DNA of 56,191 nt from Planktothrix serta PCC 8927 (GCF_900010725.2 NZ_LR734883.1:1-56191); one strand, 5' to 3'. Positions 8,622 to 16,672 are shown, counted from the stretch's first letter. Notes: generated by a model not told the origin, from the letters alone. Program-made: numbers and translations.

Positions 8622-8849
8622 ATGAAACTATTAGATGTTGTTGCTTTACTTGAAGATTTACCCCAATTGGGTCTACATCGAGGTCAGGTTGGCACGATTG
8701 TTGAAGTGTACGAACCCTGTGTTTTTGAAGTAGAATTTAGCGACACAACGGGTAAATCTTATGCTTTAGAAACTCTCAAGGGAAGCCAAATAATGATATT
8801 ACATTATCAACCCTTAGCGGATAGAGAGTTTAAATGCGTAACAGCTTAG
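8622..8849 (+). CDS. DUF4926 domain protein
   Basis: A 75-residue protein. LLDVVALLEDLPQLGLHRGQVGTIVEVYEPCVFEVEFSDTTGKSYALETL is the DUF4926 signature, a small beta-rich fold resembling SH3. AAGGAG nine bases before the ATG fixes the start. It is the second gene of the inserted cassette. The tail after LHYQPLADREF is short and variable. Possible antidote or partner of the DUF6883 product, by neighbourhood only. Confidence 0.85.
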   Translation: MKLLDVVALLEDLPQLGLHRGQVGTIVEVYEPCVFEVEFSDTTGKSYALETLKGSQIMILHYQPLADREFKCVTA

Positions 8850-8873
8850 TAAGCCATCGCCGTTTTTAAATCA

Positions 8874-8956
8874 CTTAATCCGATTCTGCAATTGCAGAAA
8901 AATGGCATCGATTTGTAAAACACTACTTACAGATGAGGAGTAAAGAAAATGTCGGC
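8874..8956 (+). repeat. Direct repeat, copy 2 (in front of the HetP-family gene)
   Basis: 83 bases matching 8158-8239: a non-translated copy of the adaptor's last 15 codons, the spacer with GAGGAGTAAAGAAA, and the functional start ATGTCGGCT of the next gene. It supplies that gene with its ribosome binding site. Confidence 0.9.
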
Positions 8957-9341
8957 TCAATATTCCTACAATAACTCGAAAGTTGCTAAAACGATGAGTG
9001 AAGAACAATTTGAACAAATCCTAGATGCAATTCTATCAGGAAAATATTCTTGGGCTTGTGTTTTAATTCTGCGTTTTGCTGGGTATAATCCCCTGCATTA
9101 TATTCCTTATCGGACTTACAACCGACTGACTAAGGATAATAATTCTAATCGTCAGCCTCCAAGTAACAGTGTTTCGGTTCAGTCCAGCATTAAAACTAAG
9201 ACCTCTGCTAATGTTAATGTTAACCCAATTCGGGACTTAACTTATTTAGAACCCATTCCCGAAGCGGGTCATGGGGTTTCGGGGGGATGTCGGAATTTAG
9301 AAGTTCACAAAGGCTTGTCTACCCATTGGACATTTAATTAA
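8949..9341 (+). CDS. HetP-family protein with C-terminal double-glycine leader-like tail
   Basis: 130 residues. Residues about 14-60 ([43 protein letters not shown]) are the conserved HetP core. A low-complexity linker (about 62-95) leads to a tail [20 protein letters not shown], ending in GG at 112-113 and followed by 17 residues, [17 protein letters not shown]. The tail matches the leaders of the three precursors at 9601-12663 (I-x-D-L-x-Y-L-E...GG). GAGGAG upstream fixes the start. HetP proteins act in heterocyst commitment in Nostoc; in an organism without heterocysts the role must differ. It may be a leader-bearing substrate or a decoy/regulator of the exporter. A terminator follows. Confidence 0.88.
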   Translation: MSAQYSYNNSKVAKTMSEEQFEQILDAILSGKYSWACVLILRFAGYNPLHYIPYRTYNRLTKDNNSNRQPPSNSVSVQSSIKTKTSANVNVNPIRDLTYLEPIPEAGHGVSGGCRNLEVHKGLSTHWTFN

Positions 9342-9454
9342 ACCCCAGATCCCATTTCAATTTGCTGTTGGTCTGAGTTTAAAAAAATTTTTTGAGTCTG
9401 TTTTTGACTTTTTTTAAAAAATCCGCTTTTCCACGTCTTTTCATCTTTTACAGT

Positions 9455-9481
9455 CACCTGTGTTCAAGCAGGTTTTTTTTT
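9455..9481 (+). terminator. Rho-independent terminator after the HetP-family gene
   Basis: CACCTG-TGTTCAAG-CAGG followed by nine T residues. It closes the plus-strand exporter/adaptor/HetP run before the minus-strand precursor genes. Confidence 0.75.
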
Positions 9482-9600
9482 GAACATTCTCTAAAAAAAA
9501 TGCCATAAGTTATTTTTGTTAATTAAAAAGATTTAAACATATTAAACCCTCCCTTTTCCTTAAGAGTAAAGGGAGTATTCAAATTGGGTGACAAGATTGA

Positions 9601-9924
9601 TCAGTTGGGCAAGTCCATTGCTTTTATCTTCAGAGTCTCAAAAGCATAGTCTTCTCCTTTTCCAGAACCAACTTTAATCTTGACTTTATCAAAGCCTAGG
9701 TAGTAAACATCAACATCAGCTAGAGGATTTGTGCCAAGAGCAAGGGCTGTTCCTATTCCTGTTGCTTTTGTCACTTTACCTTTATTTTTAATCTCAACAT
9801 CTGTAATCGCCAACGTGCTCCCAGTCCCGACCGACGCAGAGGCAGTTAATGCCAATAAAGCCCCTCCTAAAATTAACTCGTTTTCACAAATATTTTCCAA
9901 GTAGGATAAATCTGCAATCATCAT
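9601..9924 (-). CDS. Double-glycine precursor peptide 1
   Basis: 107 residues with leader MMIADLSYLENICENELILGG, then a predicted 86-residue mature part beginning ALLALTASASVG. The mature part has no cysteine, is rich in Ala, Gly, Thr and Lys, and alternates short strand-like segments (VEIKNKGKVTKA, VDVYYLGFDKVKIKV). Leader motif and GG match the other two precursors and the tail of the HetP-family protein, so it is a likely C39 substrate. The second ATG (9919-9921) is an equally possible start. The activity of the mature peptide is unknown. Confidence 0.8.
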   Translation of the reverse strand: MMIADLSYLENICENELILGGALLALTASASVGTGSTLAITDVEIKNKGKVTKATGIGTALALGTNPLADVDVYYLGFDKVKIKVGSGKGEDYAFETLKIKAMDLPN

Positions 9925-10065
9925 AATTTTTGTGGGAATTAATTATATTTTTATCATACATAATCAAGCTTAAATAGTCAATACTTAAGCTGATATTATT
10001 TGTTAATAATTTAATTGTTTTAATTTGAATTAAAAGCTATAAAATATCAACTAAAAGCCATCGAA

Positions 10066-11772
10066 TTATCGTTTTAGTACCTGTTCTAAATTATCGTGAG
10101 CTTCCGCCAAGTTGGGATTCATTAAAATAGACTGCTGATAGTAAGCGATCGCCGTTTTTAAATCACCAAGCTGTTTACATTTGCAGCCTAAATCATTGTT
10201 TATTGCTGCGTAATGGACTTGTTTTTCGGGGGAAAGTTTACCTTGAATATGAAGGATATTAGCTAAGTTAACCTCCGCTTCAACGCAGTCAGGCTGTAAT
10301 TTCAGAGCTTTTTGATAGCAGGCGATCGCATCTTCCGATTTGCCTTGCTGTTGCAAAGCATAACCCATATTATTGTGAGCAGCGACAAGATCAGGCTGTA
10401 AAACTAAGACTTGATGATAAGCTTCTATTGCCTCAGAAAACCGATCTTGAGCTTGATATAAATTCCCTAAACTCAATAAAGCTTTGATAGAATTAGGCTG
10501 AATTTGAAGCAGATCTTTGAGGAGATTTTCAGCACTTTGGTACTCGCCTTTTTGCCGCATCAAAACCCCCAGTCCAAAAAGTGCCTCTGGGTGATTTGAC
10601 TGAGTTTCCAAAATCTGACGATATCCCTGTTCCGCTTCGGTCAGTTTGTTTTCTCGATGATGCTGAATTGTTAGCCCAAAGGCGGAAGGAAGAATTCTGA
10701 TATCCAGTTTTCTATTCGGGCTAGTCTTATATTTAGCAACAATATGTTTAATTCGACGCTCTTTAGCTCCAAAATAATACTTGTATTCCTCATTTCCTCT
10801 TAAAAAGTCGTAAACTTTAAATCCGTTTTGAATCGCGTATCGAATGGCATTCGCGTGGAGAATTAATCCCGTAGGGATATTGTTAAAGGTTTGATCACGA
10901 CCTGTAATCACAAATAGCATCGTCTTCTGATGAATATCAATAAAGTTGGCGATCGCACATAAAGGTTTGTCCCCTCTCCAGAGAACCGGAAGATAAAGAC
11001 AGTTATTCTCAAAACAATGATGTAAAATCTGGCGAATATAAGCCATAATTGGGTCACATTTATCACCTTTTTTCTCTCTCCATTTTGACTCCCATAACCC
11101 CAGTAAGATATCAATATGAGAATCCACATTATCTGCGTCTATGTGGGTGATCCGAAACTCGTCAGAACTTTCGATTTTTCTAAAAAAACGCCGGATTTTT
11201 TGGCGAGTATTTGCACCGACATTGTTTTGAAGATATTGATCCCAGTCATCTGTTAATAAAACATAAGGAGCAATATAATTATCCGTATTTTCTCCATTAT
11301 TTAAAATGCGGTGTTGACTGAATTCAAACTGTTTTTCAGAAAAACATTTCAAGAAAAAGAACATCCGTTGATCTGTTTCCAGAATATTTTGGATATCAAA
11401 ACGAGACCAGACTAATTGCTGCTGGATGTAACTGGCAAAAGCTGGAATTACCTCTTGTTCATAAGCAGGTAAGCTCAGGAATCCCGTGTAATCTGCTACA
11501 CTATTTCCTGCCATGTAGAGTTGAGTATAACAGCCCCCGTCATCCTGTTGTTCTAGTATCAGTTTTAGAGGAAAAAATGCAACATAAGATGAATCTTTAG
11601 CTTCCGGTTTTACCGCTAATATTAACCAGAATTCTGCAACCATCTGCAACCATCCCACTAGCCAAACCCAGGATAAGAAAAAGTTAGCATGAGGATCAGC
11701 TTCATATACGAAATCCCAATTTTTTCGGACTTGATTAAAGGTTTGAAAATCGTCAATAATATCAATTTTCAT
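10066..11772 (-). CDS. GNAT/FemABX-like acyltransferase fused to TPR repeats
   Basis: 568 residues. Residues 1 to about 350 form a BioF2-like/CelD-type GNAT domain: FFLSWVWLVGWLQ near the N-terminus, RQKIRRFFRKIE, LPVLWRGDKPLCAIANFI, and the closing NGFKVYDFLRGNEEYKYYFGAKERR. Residues about 365-565 hold five to six TPR units (ALFGLGVLMRQKGEYQSAENLL, AHNNMGYALQQQGKSEDAIACY). Members attach acyl or aminoacyl groups to polysaccharides, lipids or peptides; the TPR part should bind a protein partner. It lies between precursor genes on the same strand, 36 bases after precursor 2, so modification of a secreted peptide is a reasonable guess. Substrate unknown. Confidence 0.8.
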   Translation of the reverse strand: MKIDIIDDFQTFNQVRKNWDFVYEADPHANFFLSWVWLVGWLQMVAEFWLILAVKPEAKDSSYVAFFPLKLILEQQDDGGCYTQLYMAGNSVADYTGFLSLPAYEQEVIPAFASYIQQQLVWSRFDIQNILETDQRMFFFLKCFSEKQFEFSQHRILNNGENTDNYIAPYVLLTDDWDQYLQNNVGANTRQKIRRFFRKIESSDEFRITHIDADNVDSHIDILLGLWESKWREKKGDKCDPIMAYIRQILHHCFENNCLYLPVLWRGDKPLCAIANFIDIHQKTMLFVITGRDQTFNNIPTGLILHANAIRYAIQNGFKVYDFLRGNEEYKYYFGAKERRIKHIVAKYKTSPNRKLDIRILPSAFGLTIQHHRENKLTEAEQGYRQILETQSNHPEALFGLGVLMRQKGEYQSAENLLKDLLQIQPNSIKALLSLGNLYQAQDRFSEAIEAYHQVLVLQPDLVAAHNNMGYALQQQGKSEDAIACYQKALKLQPDCVEAEVNLANILHIQGKLSPEKQVHYAAINNDLGCKCKQLGDLKTAIAYYQQSILMNPNLAEAHDNLEQVLKR

Positions 11773-11808
11773 GCCATTCTAATTAATTTTTTCGCTAAAG
11801 TCAGATGA

Positions 11809-12135
11809 TTAAATATGGGTTAAATTCAGCGAAATTGAAGTATCAAAACTTGAAGATGAAGCAGTCTCATTTCCTGTTTTTGCATAAGCAATGGCTGTTG
11901 CCTTAGATTTACTAGATTTGAGACTACCCACTTTTTTAACCTCTGTTTTGGTATTAGTAATCGTATAAGTCATCTCACCGATAGCACCAGCACCAGCACC
12001 AGCTACGGCATATTCAGACCCCGTTGCTGTCATTGTATTTGTACTAGCGAAAACTCTGCGACCACCTAATACAATATTGCTTTCAGTAATGGGTTGTAAA
12101 TAACTTAAGTCAGAGATGATTAAGAAACTGCTCAT
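11809..12135 (-). CDS. Double-glycine precursor peptide 2
   Basis: Start chosen at the ATG 12133-12135 because GAGGT lies five bases upstream; an in-frame ATG nine codons earlier is less likely. The product has 108 residues: leader MSSFLIISDLSYLQPITESN then IVLGG at 21-25, and an 83-residue mature part starting RRVFASTN. The mature part is rich in Ser, Thr, Ala and Gly, has no cysteine, and ends SSSFDTSISLNLTHI. Co-directional with the acyltransferase gene 36 bases downstream. Confidence 0.82.
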   Translation of the reverse strand: MSSFLIISDLSYLQPITESNIVLGGRRVFASTNTMTATGSEYAVAGAGAGAIGEMTYTITNTKTEVKKVGSLKSSKSKATAIAYAKTGNETASSSSFDTSISLNLTHI

Positions 12136-12369
12136 ATCTACCTCACAAAAAGTTTTAAGCAAACTGAATATATTTGATGATTTACGCGAAATTTCAGGAA
12201 AAAACCGGGTACTATTGTCATTCTAATAATAGAGTTAATATCTAGGTTTTTTCTGGCAATATATTAGTTATTAACGATAAAAACCAACGCCAGAAACATA
12301 ATTTTAGATTCCGACGTTAGTTTATTTTGATAAGTCAATATATTGCTATCAGTTCAAAAAAGCAGTTTA

Positions 12370-12663
12370 TTACCACGGGAAGCTATAGCTATTACCAGTG
12401 CCAGAAGTAGAAGTGGCATTAGAGAACGAGGTATGATCGTCAGTAAAGGTGCTAGTGATTGCCTGAGAAGATGTATTATTACCCTCAGCAAGTGCATCTG
12501 CTTCAGCACCAGCAAAGTTTCCTTTAACATCAACGGTAGAGGCTAATTTCAGCTTGATTTTCAATTTTTGTTTTGTAGAAGTGTAGGTGCTCTCGCCAAA
12601 GTAATAGCCACCTTGAATGTTTTCTTGAGCAGTTTCTAAGTAGTTCAGATCAGAAATAATCAT
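12370..12663 (-). CDS. Double-glycine precursor peptide 3
   Basis: 97 residues. The shortest leader of the set (MIISDLNYLETAQENIQGG) precedes a 78-residue mature part YYFGESTYTS..., with a basic strand KQKLKIKLKL, an acidic Ala-rich middle and a Ser/Thr-rich end closing with SYSFPW. No cysteine. AGGAC lies seven bases before the ATG. As the first gene of the minus-strand run it is nearest to the palindrome cluster (12739-13047), so its promoter is probably the regulated one. Confidence 0.82.
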   Translation of the reverse strand: MIISDLNYLETAQENIQGGYYFGESTYTSTKQKLKIKLKLASTVDVKGNFAGAEADALAEGNNTSSQAITSTFTDDHTSFSNATSTSGTGNSYSFPW

Positions 12664-12738
12664 TGGTTTTGTCCTGTTTAGAGTTAGTGTTTTTTGGTTT
12701 TCCTCTTACCTAATTTAGATTGCCTTGTGGTCTTTGTG

Positions 12739-12752
12739 TTGCCATTTTGGCA
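12739..12752. promoter_or_regulatory. Palindrome TTGCCATTTTGGCA (site 3 of 6)
   Basis: Dyad TGCCA-ttt-TGGCA, followed by GAATCTTT, 76 bases upstream of the precursor 3 start. Candidate operator. Confidence 0.55.
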
Positions 12753-12817
12753 GAATCTTTATTGGGTAACAGCTTTGTTTTTGTATTATCAATTTATCAA
12801 AGTCAACCCAGATTGTC

Positions 12818-12831
12818 TTGCCATTTTGGCA
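12818..12831. promoter_or_regulatory. Palindrome TTGCCATTTTGGCA (site 4 of 6)
   Basis: Same 14 bases and same right flank as site 3, 79 bases away. Candidate operator. Confidence 0.55.
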
Positions 12832-12907
12832 GAATCTTTTTCTGTTTGGCTGAACAACCTTGTGTTCCTTTGATGTTGTTAATATAGCTAGGCTTTTTTC
12901 ACCTATG

Positions 12908-12921
12908 TTGCCATTGTGGCA
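12908..12921. promoter_or_regulatory. Palindrome TTGCCATTGTGGCA (site 5 of 6)
   Basis: Differs from sites 3 and 4 by one base in the centre while both half-sites are kept, 90 bases from site 4. Confidence 0.55.
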
Positions 12922-13033
12922 GATTAATTTTGACGGGTGCGAAAACCCTAGAAACTAGCCTAATCCAATATTATTTATATAAAATCAAAAAAATTATGCT
13001 TTTTTACTTTTTTACAAGTTATCTATAAAAAAA

Positions 13034-13047
13034 CTGCCATTTTGGCA
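13034..13047. promoter_or_regulatory. Palindrome TGCCATTTTGGCAA (site 6 of 6, inverted)
   Basis: On the minus strand this reads GTTGCCAAAATGGCAG, so it is the same element turned round to face the RTX gene, 133 bases before that gene's ATG. Confidence 0.55.
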
Positions 13048-13179
13048 ACAACGATCTTGATAACTTAGTTACAATCTGATTTGACTGATAAAGTGTTCAA
13101 AATTGGTAAATAATACCTAATCTGAAAGTTCTTGAATTTTTGGATTTTTACCACATCAACTTATTTCCTTTCATGGCAA

Positions 13180-14184
13180 ATGAGCAATATTACCAACAGT
13201 TCGAGCGATATTCTCGTCATCCTAGATGAGCTTATAAATACAGTATCTCCAACTACCACAATTAACTCCCCCGATGCCAATTTTCAGGGGAGTAGTTCTA
13301 GTTCTAGTTCTAGTTCTATTGTCAATGACATCGGTGCGGGAGGAGAAAGTCAAGCTACCACAACTTCCCCAACCGGAGAAGTCCAAAACAGTAGTGAGTC
13401 TGTATTTATTCCTGATGCTACTTCTAGTGAAGCGACAGCAACAGCTATTAGTGGTACGGATATATTACCCACGACAGAGACAACCGTAATCCTAGAACCT
13501 GATAATAATAATAACGATAATAATTCTAGTTCTAGTATCTTAATTCAGATTAGTCCAGAACCGAATCCTTTGACCTTTGTGGCTTCTGAAATTGAACGCA
13601 TACCACAACTCGGTAGTATCGAAAATGATCAACTCATTGGTAGCAATGAGAATGACTCAATACTCGGACTTAAAGGCGCCGATAAAATTGAAGGTAGAAA
13701 TGGAACAGACTTATTACAAGGAAACGAAGGTAATGATACTCTTGATGGAGGAGATGATCAAGATTTTGTTAGAGGGGGAAAAGGCAATGATATCTTAATC
13801 GGTGGCAACGGTGATGATATTCTGATTGGTGATCTAGGTCAGGATGAATTAATAGGAGGAGCAGGTGCGGATGTATTCGTTTTAAGCACAAATCCCAATT
13901 TCCCCAACACCAACCCGAATTTAGCAGATATAATTACAGACTTTAATGCAGATGAAGCTGATCAGATTGGATTGTCGGAAAACTTAATCGCACAACCGTT
14001 AATATTAGAAACCTTTGATTCTGATGCTGATGGTAATCTTGATGCTACCGTAATTAAACTCAGTAGCGATAGTCAATCTGAAGTTCTGGGTGTTGTGTTA
14101 GGTACAGTTTCTGACAATGGACAAACAAAATTAACGTCAGCCGATTTTATAGTAATTTCTAACGATCTGCTAATGTTAAGCTAA
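13180..14184 (+). CDS. RTX-type calcium-binding secreted protein
   Basis: 334 residues from the ATG at 13180 (MSNITNSSSDILVILDEL); an earlier TTG frame start adds unlikely sequence. The N-terminal half is Ser/Thr/Asn-rich, including nine serines encoded by a hexamer repeat AGTTCT at 13291-13317. Residues about 155-235 hold around eight RTX nonapeptides (GSNENDSILG, GNEGNDTLDGG, GGKGNDILIGG, GGNGDDILIG, GGAGADVFVL). The C-terminus is acidic and strand-like (ADIITDFNADEADQIGL). There is no signal peptide, as expected for type I secretion. It could use the exporter of this island or another one; it has no GG leader. Confidence 0.85.
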   Translation: MSNITNSSSDILVILDELINTVSPTTTINSPDANFQGSSSSSSSSSIVNDIGAGGESQATTTSPTGEVQNSSESVFIPDATSSEATATAISGTDILPTTETTVILEPDNNNNDNNSSSSILIQISPEPNPLTFVASEIERIPQLGSIENDQLIGSNENDSILGLKGADKIEGRNGTDLLQGNEGNDTLDGGDDQDFVRGGKGNDILIGGNGDDILIGDLGQDELIGGAGADVFVLSTNPNFPNTNPNLADIITDFNADEADQIGLSENLIAQPLILETFDSDADGNLDATVIKLSSDSQSEVLGVVLGTVSDNGQTKLTSADFIVISNDLLMLS

Positions 14185-14204
14185 AAGAGTTGGGATTACC
14201 ACAA

Positions 14205-14945
14205 ATGATCATGGTTCAACTTTCCAAAGACTTACTTGATGATGAGGAAATTATTGGTTTCCTAAAACGAAATCTGGAATTTAAGGAAGTCTATCAGAAG
14301 ATATTGTCTCAAAAAGTAATCAATCAAGTTGCTGAGGAAAGAGCAATTACGGTAACGGCTGAAGAAATTCAAACCCAAGCTAACCAAGAACGTTATGAAA
14401 AACGCTTAGAAAAGGCGACGGATACCTTAGCTTGGTTAGCTGACCAAATGCTCACTTCCGATGACTGGGAAGCGGGAATTCGAGAACGTCTTTTATCCCA
14501 AAAATTAGCAGAATTTTTATTTTCTAAAGAAGTTGAAAAATACTTTATTCAAAATCGCTTGAATTTTGAGCAAGTTTCATTATATCAAATTATTGTTCCT
14601 TATGAACGCTTGGCTAGAGAATTATTTTATCAAATAGAAGAAGAAGAAATTAGTTTCTATCATGCCGCCCATTTATATGATATTGACCCTAAACGTCGTG
14701 AACAATGCGGATATGAAGGTAAACTGTATCGTTGGGGATTAAAAGCGGATTTTGCAGCAATTGTATTTGGTTCAACTCCCGGAGAAATATTAAGTCCAGT
14801 CAAAACTGACCAAGGTTATCATTTAATCTTAGTTGAGGAGTTTATTCAAGCTGAATTAACTCCTCAACGTTATCAAGAGATTCTTCAAAAACTATTTAAA
14901 GATTGGTTAGCTAGTGAATTAAATTATCGGCTTTATAACGCTTAA
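14205..14945 (+). CDS. Parvulin-type peptidylprolyl isomerase (SurA/PrsA-like)
   Basis: 246 residues from ATG 14205; ATG 14211 is an alternative. An all-helical N-terminal chaperone region (KVINQVAEERAITVTAEEIQTQANQERYEK...) is followed by a rotamase domain, about 130-240 (EEEISFYHAAHLYDIDP..., FAAIVFGSTPGEILSPVKTDQGYHLILVEE). The ending GYHLI-V matches the parvulin signature. No signal peptide is seen, so it probably works in the cytoplasm. It starts 20 bases after the RTX gene and is likely co-transcribed. Such isomerases are often next to C39/HlyD exporters in cyanobacteria and may hold substrates in an export-competent state (inference). Confidence 0.8.
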   Translation: MIMVQLSKDLLDDEEIIGFLKRNLEFKEVYQKILSQKVINQVAEERAITVTAEEIQTQANQERYEKRLEKATDTLAWLADQMLTSDDWEAGIRERLLSQKLAEFLFSKEVEKYFIQNRLNFEQVSLYQIIVPYERLARELFYQIEEEEISFYHAAHLYDIDPKRREQCGYEGKLYRWGLKADFAAIVFGSTPGEILSPVKTDQGYHLILVEEFIQAELTPQRYQEILQKLFKDWLASELNYRLYNA

Positions 14946-15012
14946 AAATTTGCTTTGACGTTATTTATTAAAGCCTAATAAGATGCACGCTTAAACTAAT
15001 AAATTAACAAGA

Positions 15013-15840
15013 TTAATCAGATAAATTTGATTTCTTTTTCCAGCCTAATGCTATTCCTAATGCACCCATAATTAATAACCCAATGGATGTTGAAGGTTCA
15101 GGTGCTTTGACTATTGTTGAACTGGTTTGATAGGCAATTAATGTCAGGTTTTGACCTTCACTAAGCTGACGAGAATATAATCCTGATAACAAAATATTGA
15201 CAGAGGCTTGATTTTCTTCAGCGTTTGTCGTTTCCAACAGCGATAATTCAAACCCATTACTTTTCTCTATGGATAAATCATAGTTGTTAGCAGAATTTAA
15301 TGAGCTATTTAGACTAAAGAAATCTAACAAAGTATCGGTAGAGTCTTCAAACAAATAGAAAGCGATATAATTTGCTGCTTGAGTCGATTCTTGTTGCAGT
15401 GATTTTTGGGTTCCTAAACTTAAAATCGATAAAAAATCAAAAGAAAATTCTTGATTTTCAGCAATTTCAAATTGATAACCAATAGCTGCTGCTTGACTTT
15501 GAGCCCAACCTAAATATTCTTGACCTTCTCCCACAGTTATCGCTTGAGAACTATTGTTAGCCAGGGGAAAACAATAGTCAGGTTCTAAACAAAAATTAAC
15601 ATCAAAATAGGCATTAGCATTGGCTTCAGCGAATACAGTTCCTGGAAAAGCTAATGCTAGGGTTTGAGTATCTGTAAACGTGGAAATGCTGGTAGGAACT
15701 TGACTAAAATTATAAATTAAAGTTTCGGCTTCAGCCGTAGCTAATGTGCCAGCAAAACTAGGGGAAATACTACTTAATAAAGCAATGACAGGAGTGGCTA
15801 CTATGAATGATTTCATAGTAGATTTGGATGGAATATTCAT
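15013..15840 (-). CDS. PEP-CTERM sorted exported protein
   Basis: 275 residues with a signal peptide (KSFIVATPVIALLSSISPSFA, cleaved near residue 30) and a C-terminal sorting tail PEPSTSIGLLIMGALGIALGWKKK (PEP motif, hydrophobic helix, basic end). The middle is a beta-rich domain without recognisable catalysis. PEP-CTERM proteins are processed by exosortase at the membrane and exported to the envelope or matrix. Monocistronic; convergent with the isomerase gene. Confidence 0.88.
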   Translation of the reverse strand: MNIPSKSTMKSFIVATPVIALLSSISPSFAGTLATAEAETLIYNFSQVPTSISTFTDTQTLALAFPGTVFAEANANAYFDVNFCLEPDYCFPLANNSSQAITVGEGQEYLGWAQSQAAAIGYQFEIAENQEFSFDFLSILSLGTQKSLQQESTQAANYIAFYLFEDSTDTLLDFFSLNSSLNSANNYDLSIEKSNGFELSLLETTNAEENQASVNILLSGLYSRQLSEGQNLTLIAYQTSSTIVKAPEPSTSIGLLIMGALGIALGWKKKSNLSD

Positions 15841-16075
15841 GTTAAATTTTCTGGATTAAATTTTCAATCAGCAAGTATTAAGGGATCAATACCGATAATC
15901 AATAGATTTAATATAGTCTAGTAACCCAGGAAATTAAAAGGGTGTAATTTAAAGATTTTAGTTTTTTTTGTAAAGATCCCATAAAATCTTTAGGTGCAAA
16001 AACAGATGGTGATTTTCTCTGATTACACCCAAAGCTATTTCTGTGAAAATGCGCTCTCTCACTTCTCTACAACAA

Positions 16076-16672
16076 TTAAAGCTGTCCTAAGATTTGCATC
16101 AATTTTTTAAGTTCAATAGCCGTTAAATCTCGCCATTGACCGGGTTGGAGTCCGTTTAACGTTAAATGTGCGATCGCCACTCTCACTAACCGTAACGTCG
16201 GAAACCCCACCGCCGCCGTCATTTTCCGCACTTGACGGTTACGACCCTCCGTTAACGTCAGTTCTAGCCAAGCTGTCGGTACGGTTTTACGAAATCGAAT
16301 CGGAGGATCACGAGGCGGTAAACTGGGTTCTGTGGGGAGTAATTGCACTTGAGCAGGTTTTGTCCGATAATCCGATAATTGCACCCCCCGACTCAACTGT
16401 TGTAAGGCGATTTTGTCGGGTATGCGTTCTACCTGTACCCAATAGGTTCGAGGATGGGCAAATTTAGGATCAATTAACCGATGTTTAACTAAATTATGAT
16501 TGGTTAATAATAATAATCCTTCACTATCTCGATCCAAGCGTCCAACGGGGTAAACGTTCGGAATTGAAATAAAATCTTTGAGGGTTTTACGCGGAGTCGT
16601 TGTCGGATCTTCATCGGTAAACTGACTCAAAACATCATAAGGTTTGTAAAACAAAATATATCGGTAGGACAT
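16076..16672 (-). CDS. 23S rRNA pseudouridine synthase, RluE/RsuA type
   Basis: 198 residues, lacking the S4 domain, as in Rlu[16 protein letters not shown] opens the catalytic domain. [14 protein letters not shown] holds the catalytic Asp47. [14 protein letters not shown] is the conserved RNA-binding motif near the end. RluE modifies U2457 of E. coli 23S rRNA; the exact target here is not shown. Stands alone, convergent to the PEP-CTERM gene direction and divergent from recA. Confidence 0.88.
   Translation of the reverse strand: MSYRYILFYKPYDVLSQFTDEDPTTTPRKTLKDFISIPNVYPVGRLDRDSEGLLLLTNHNLVKHRLIDPKFAHPRTYWVQVERIPDKIALQQLSRGVQLSDYRTKPAQVQLLPTEPSLPPRDPPIRFRKTVPTAWLELTLTEGRNRQVRKMTAAVGFPTLRLVRVAIAHLTLNGLQPGQWRDLTAIELKKLMQILGQL

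Larger units (their letters stand above)
12664..13179. other. Divergent control region between precursor 3 and the RTX gene
   Basis: 516 AT-rich bases without a gene, carrying four copies of one palindrome. Sites at 12739 and 12818 share a 20-base stretch, GCCATTTTGGCAGAATCTTT. No unambiguous -35/-10 pair was assigned. Confidence 0.6.
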
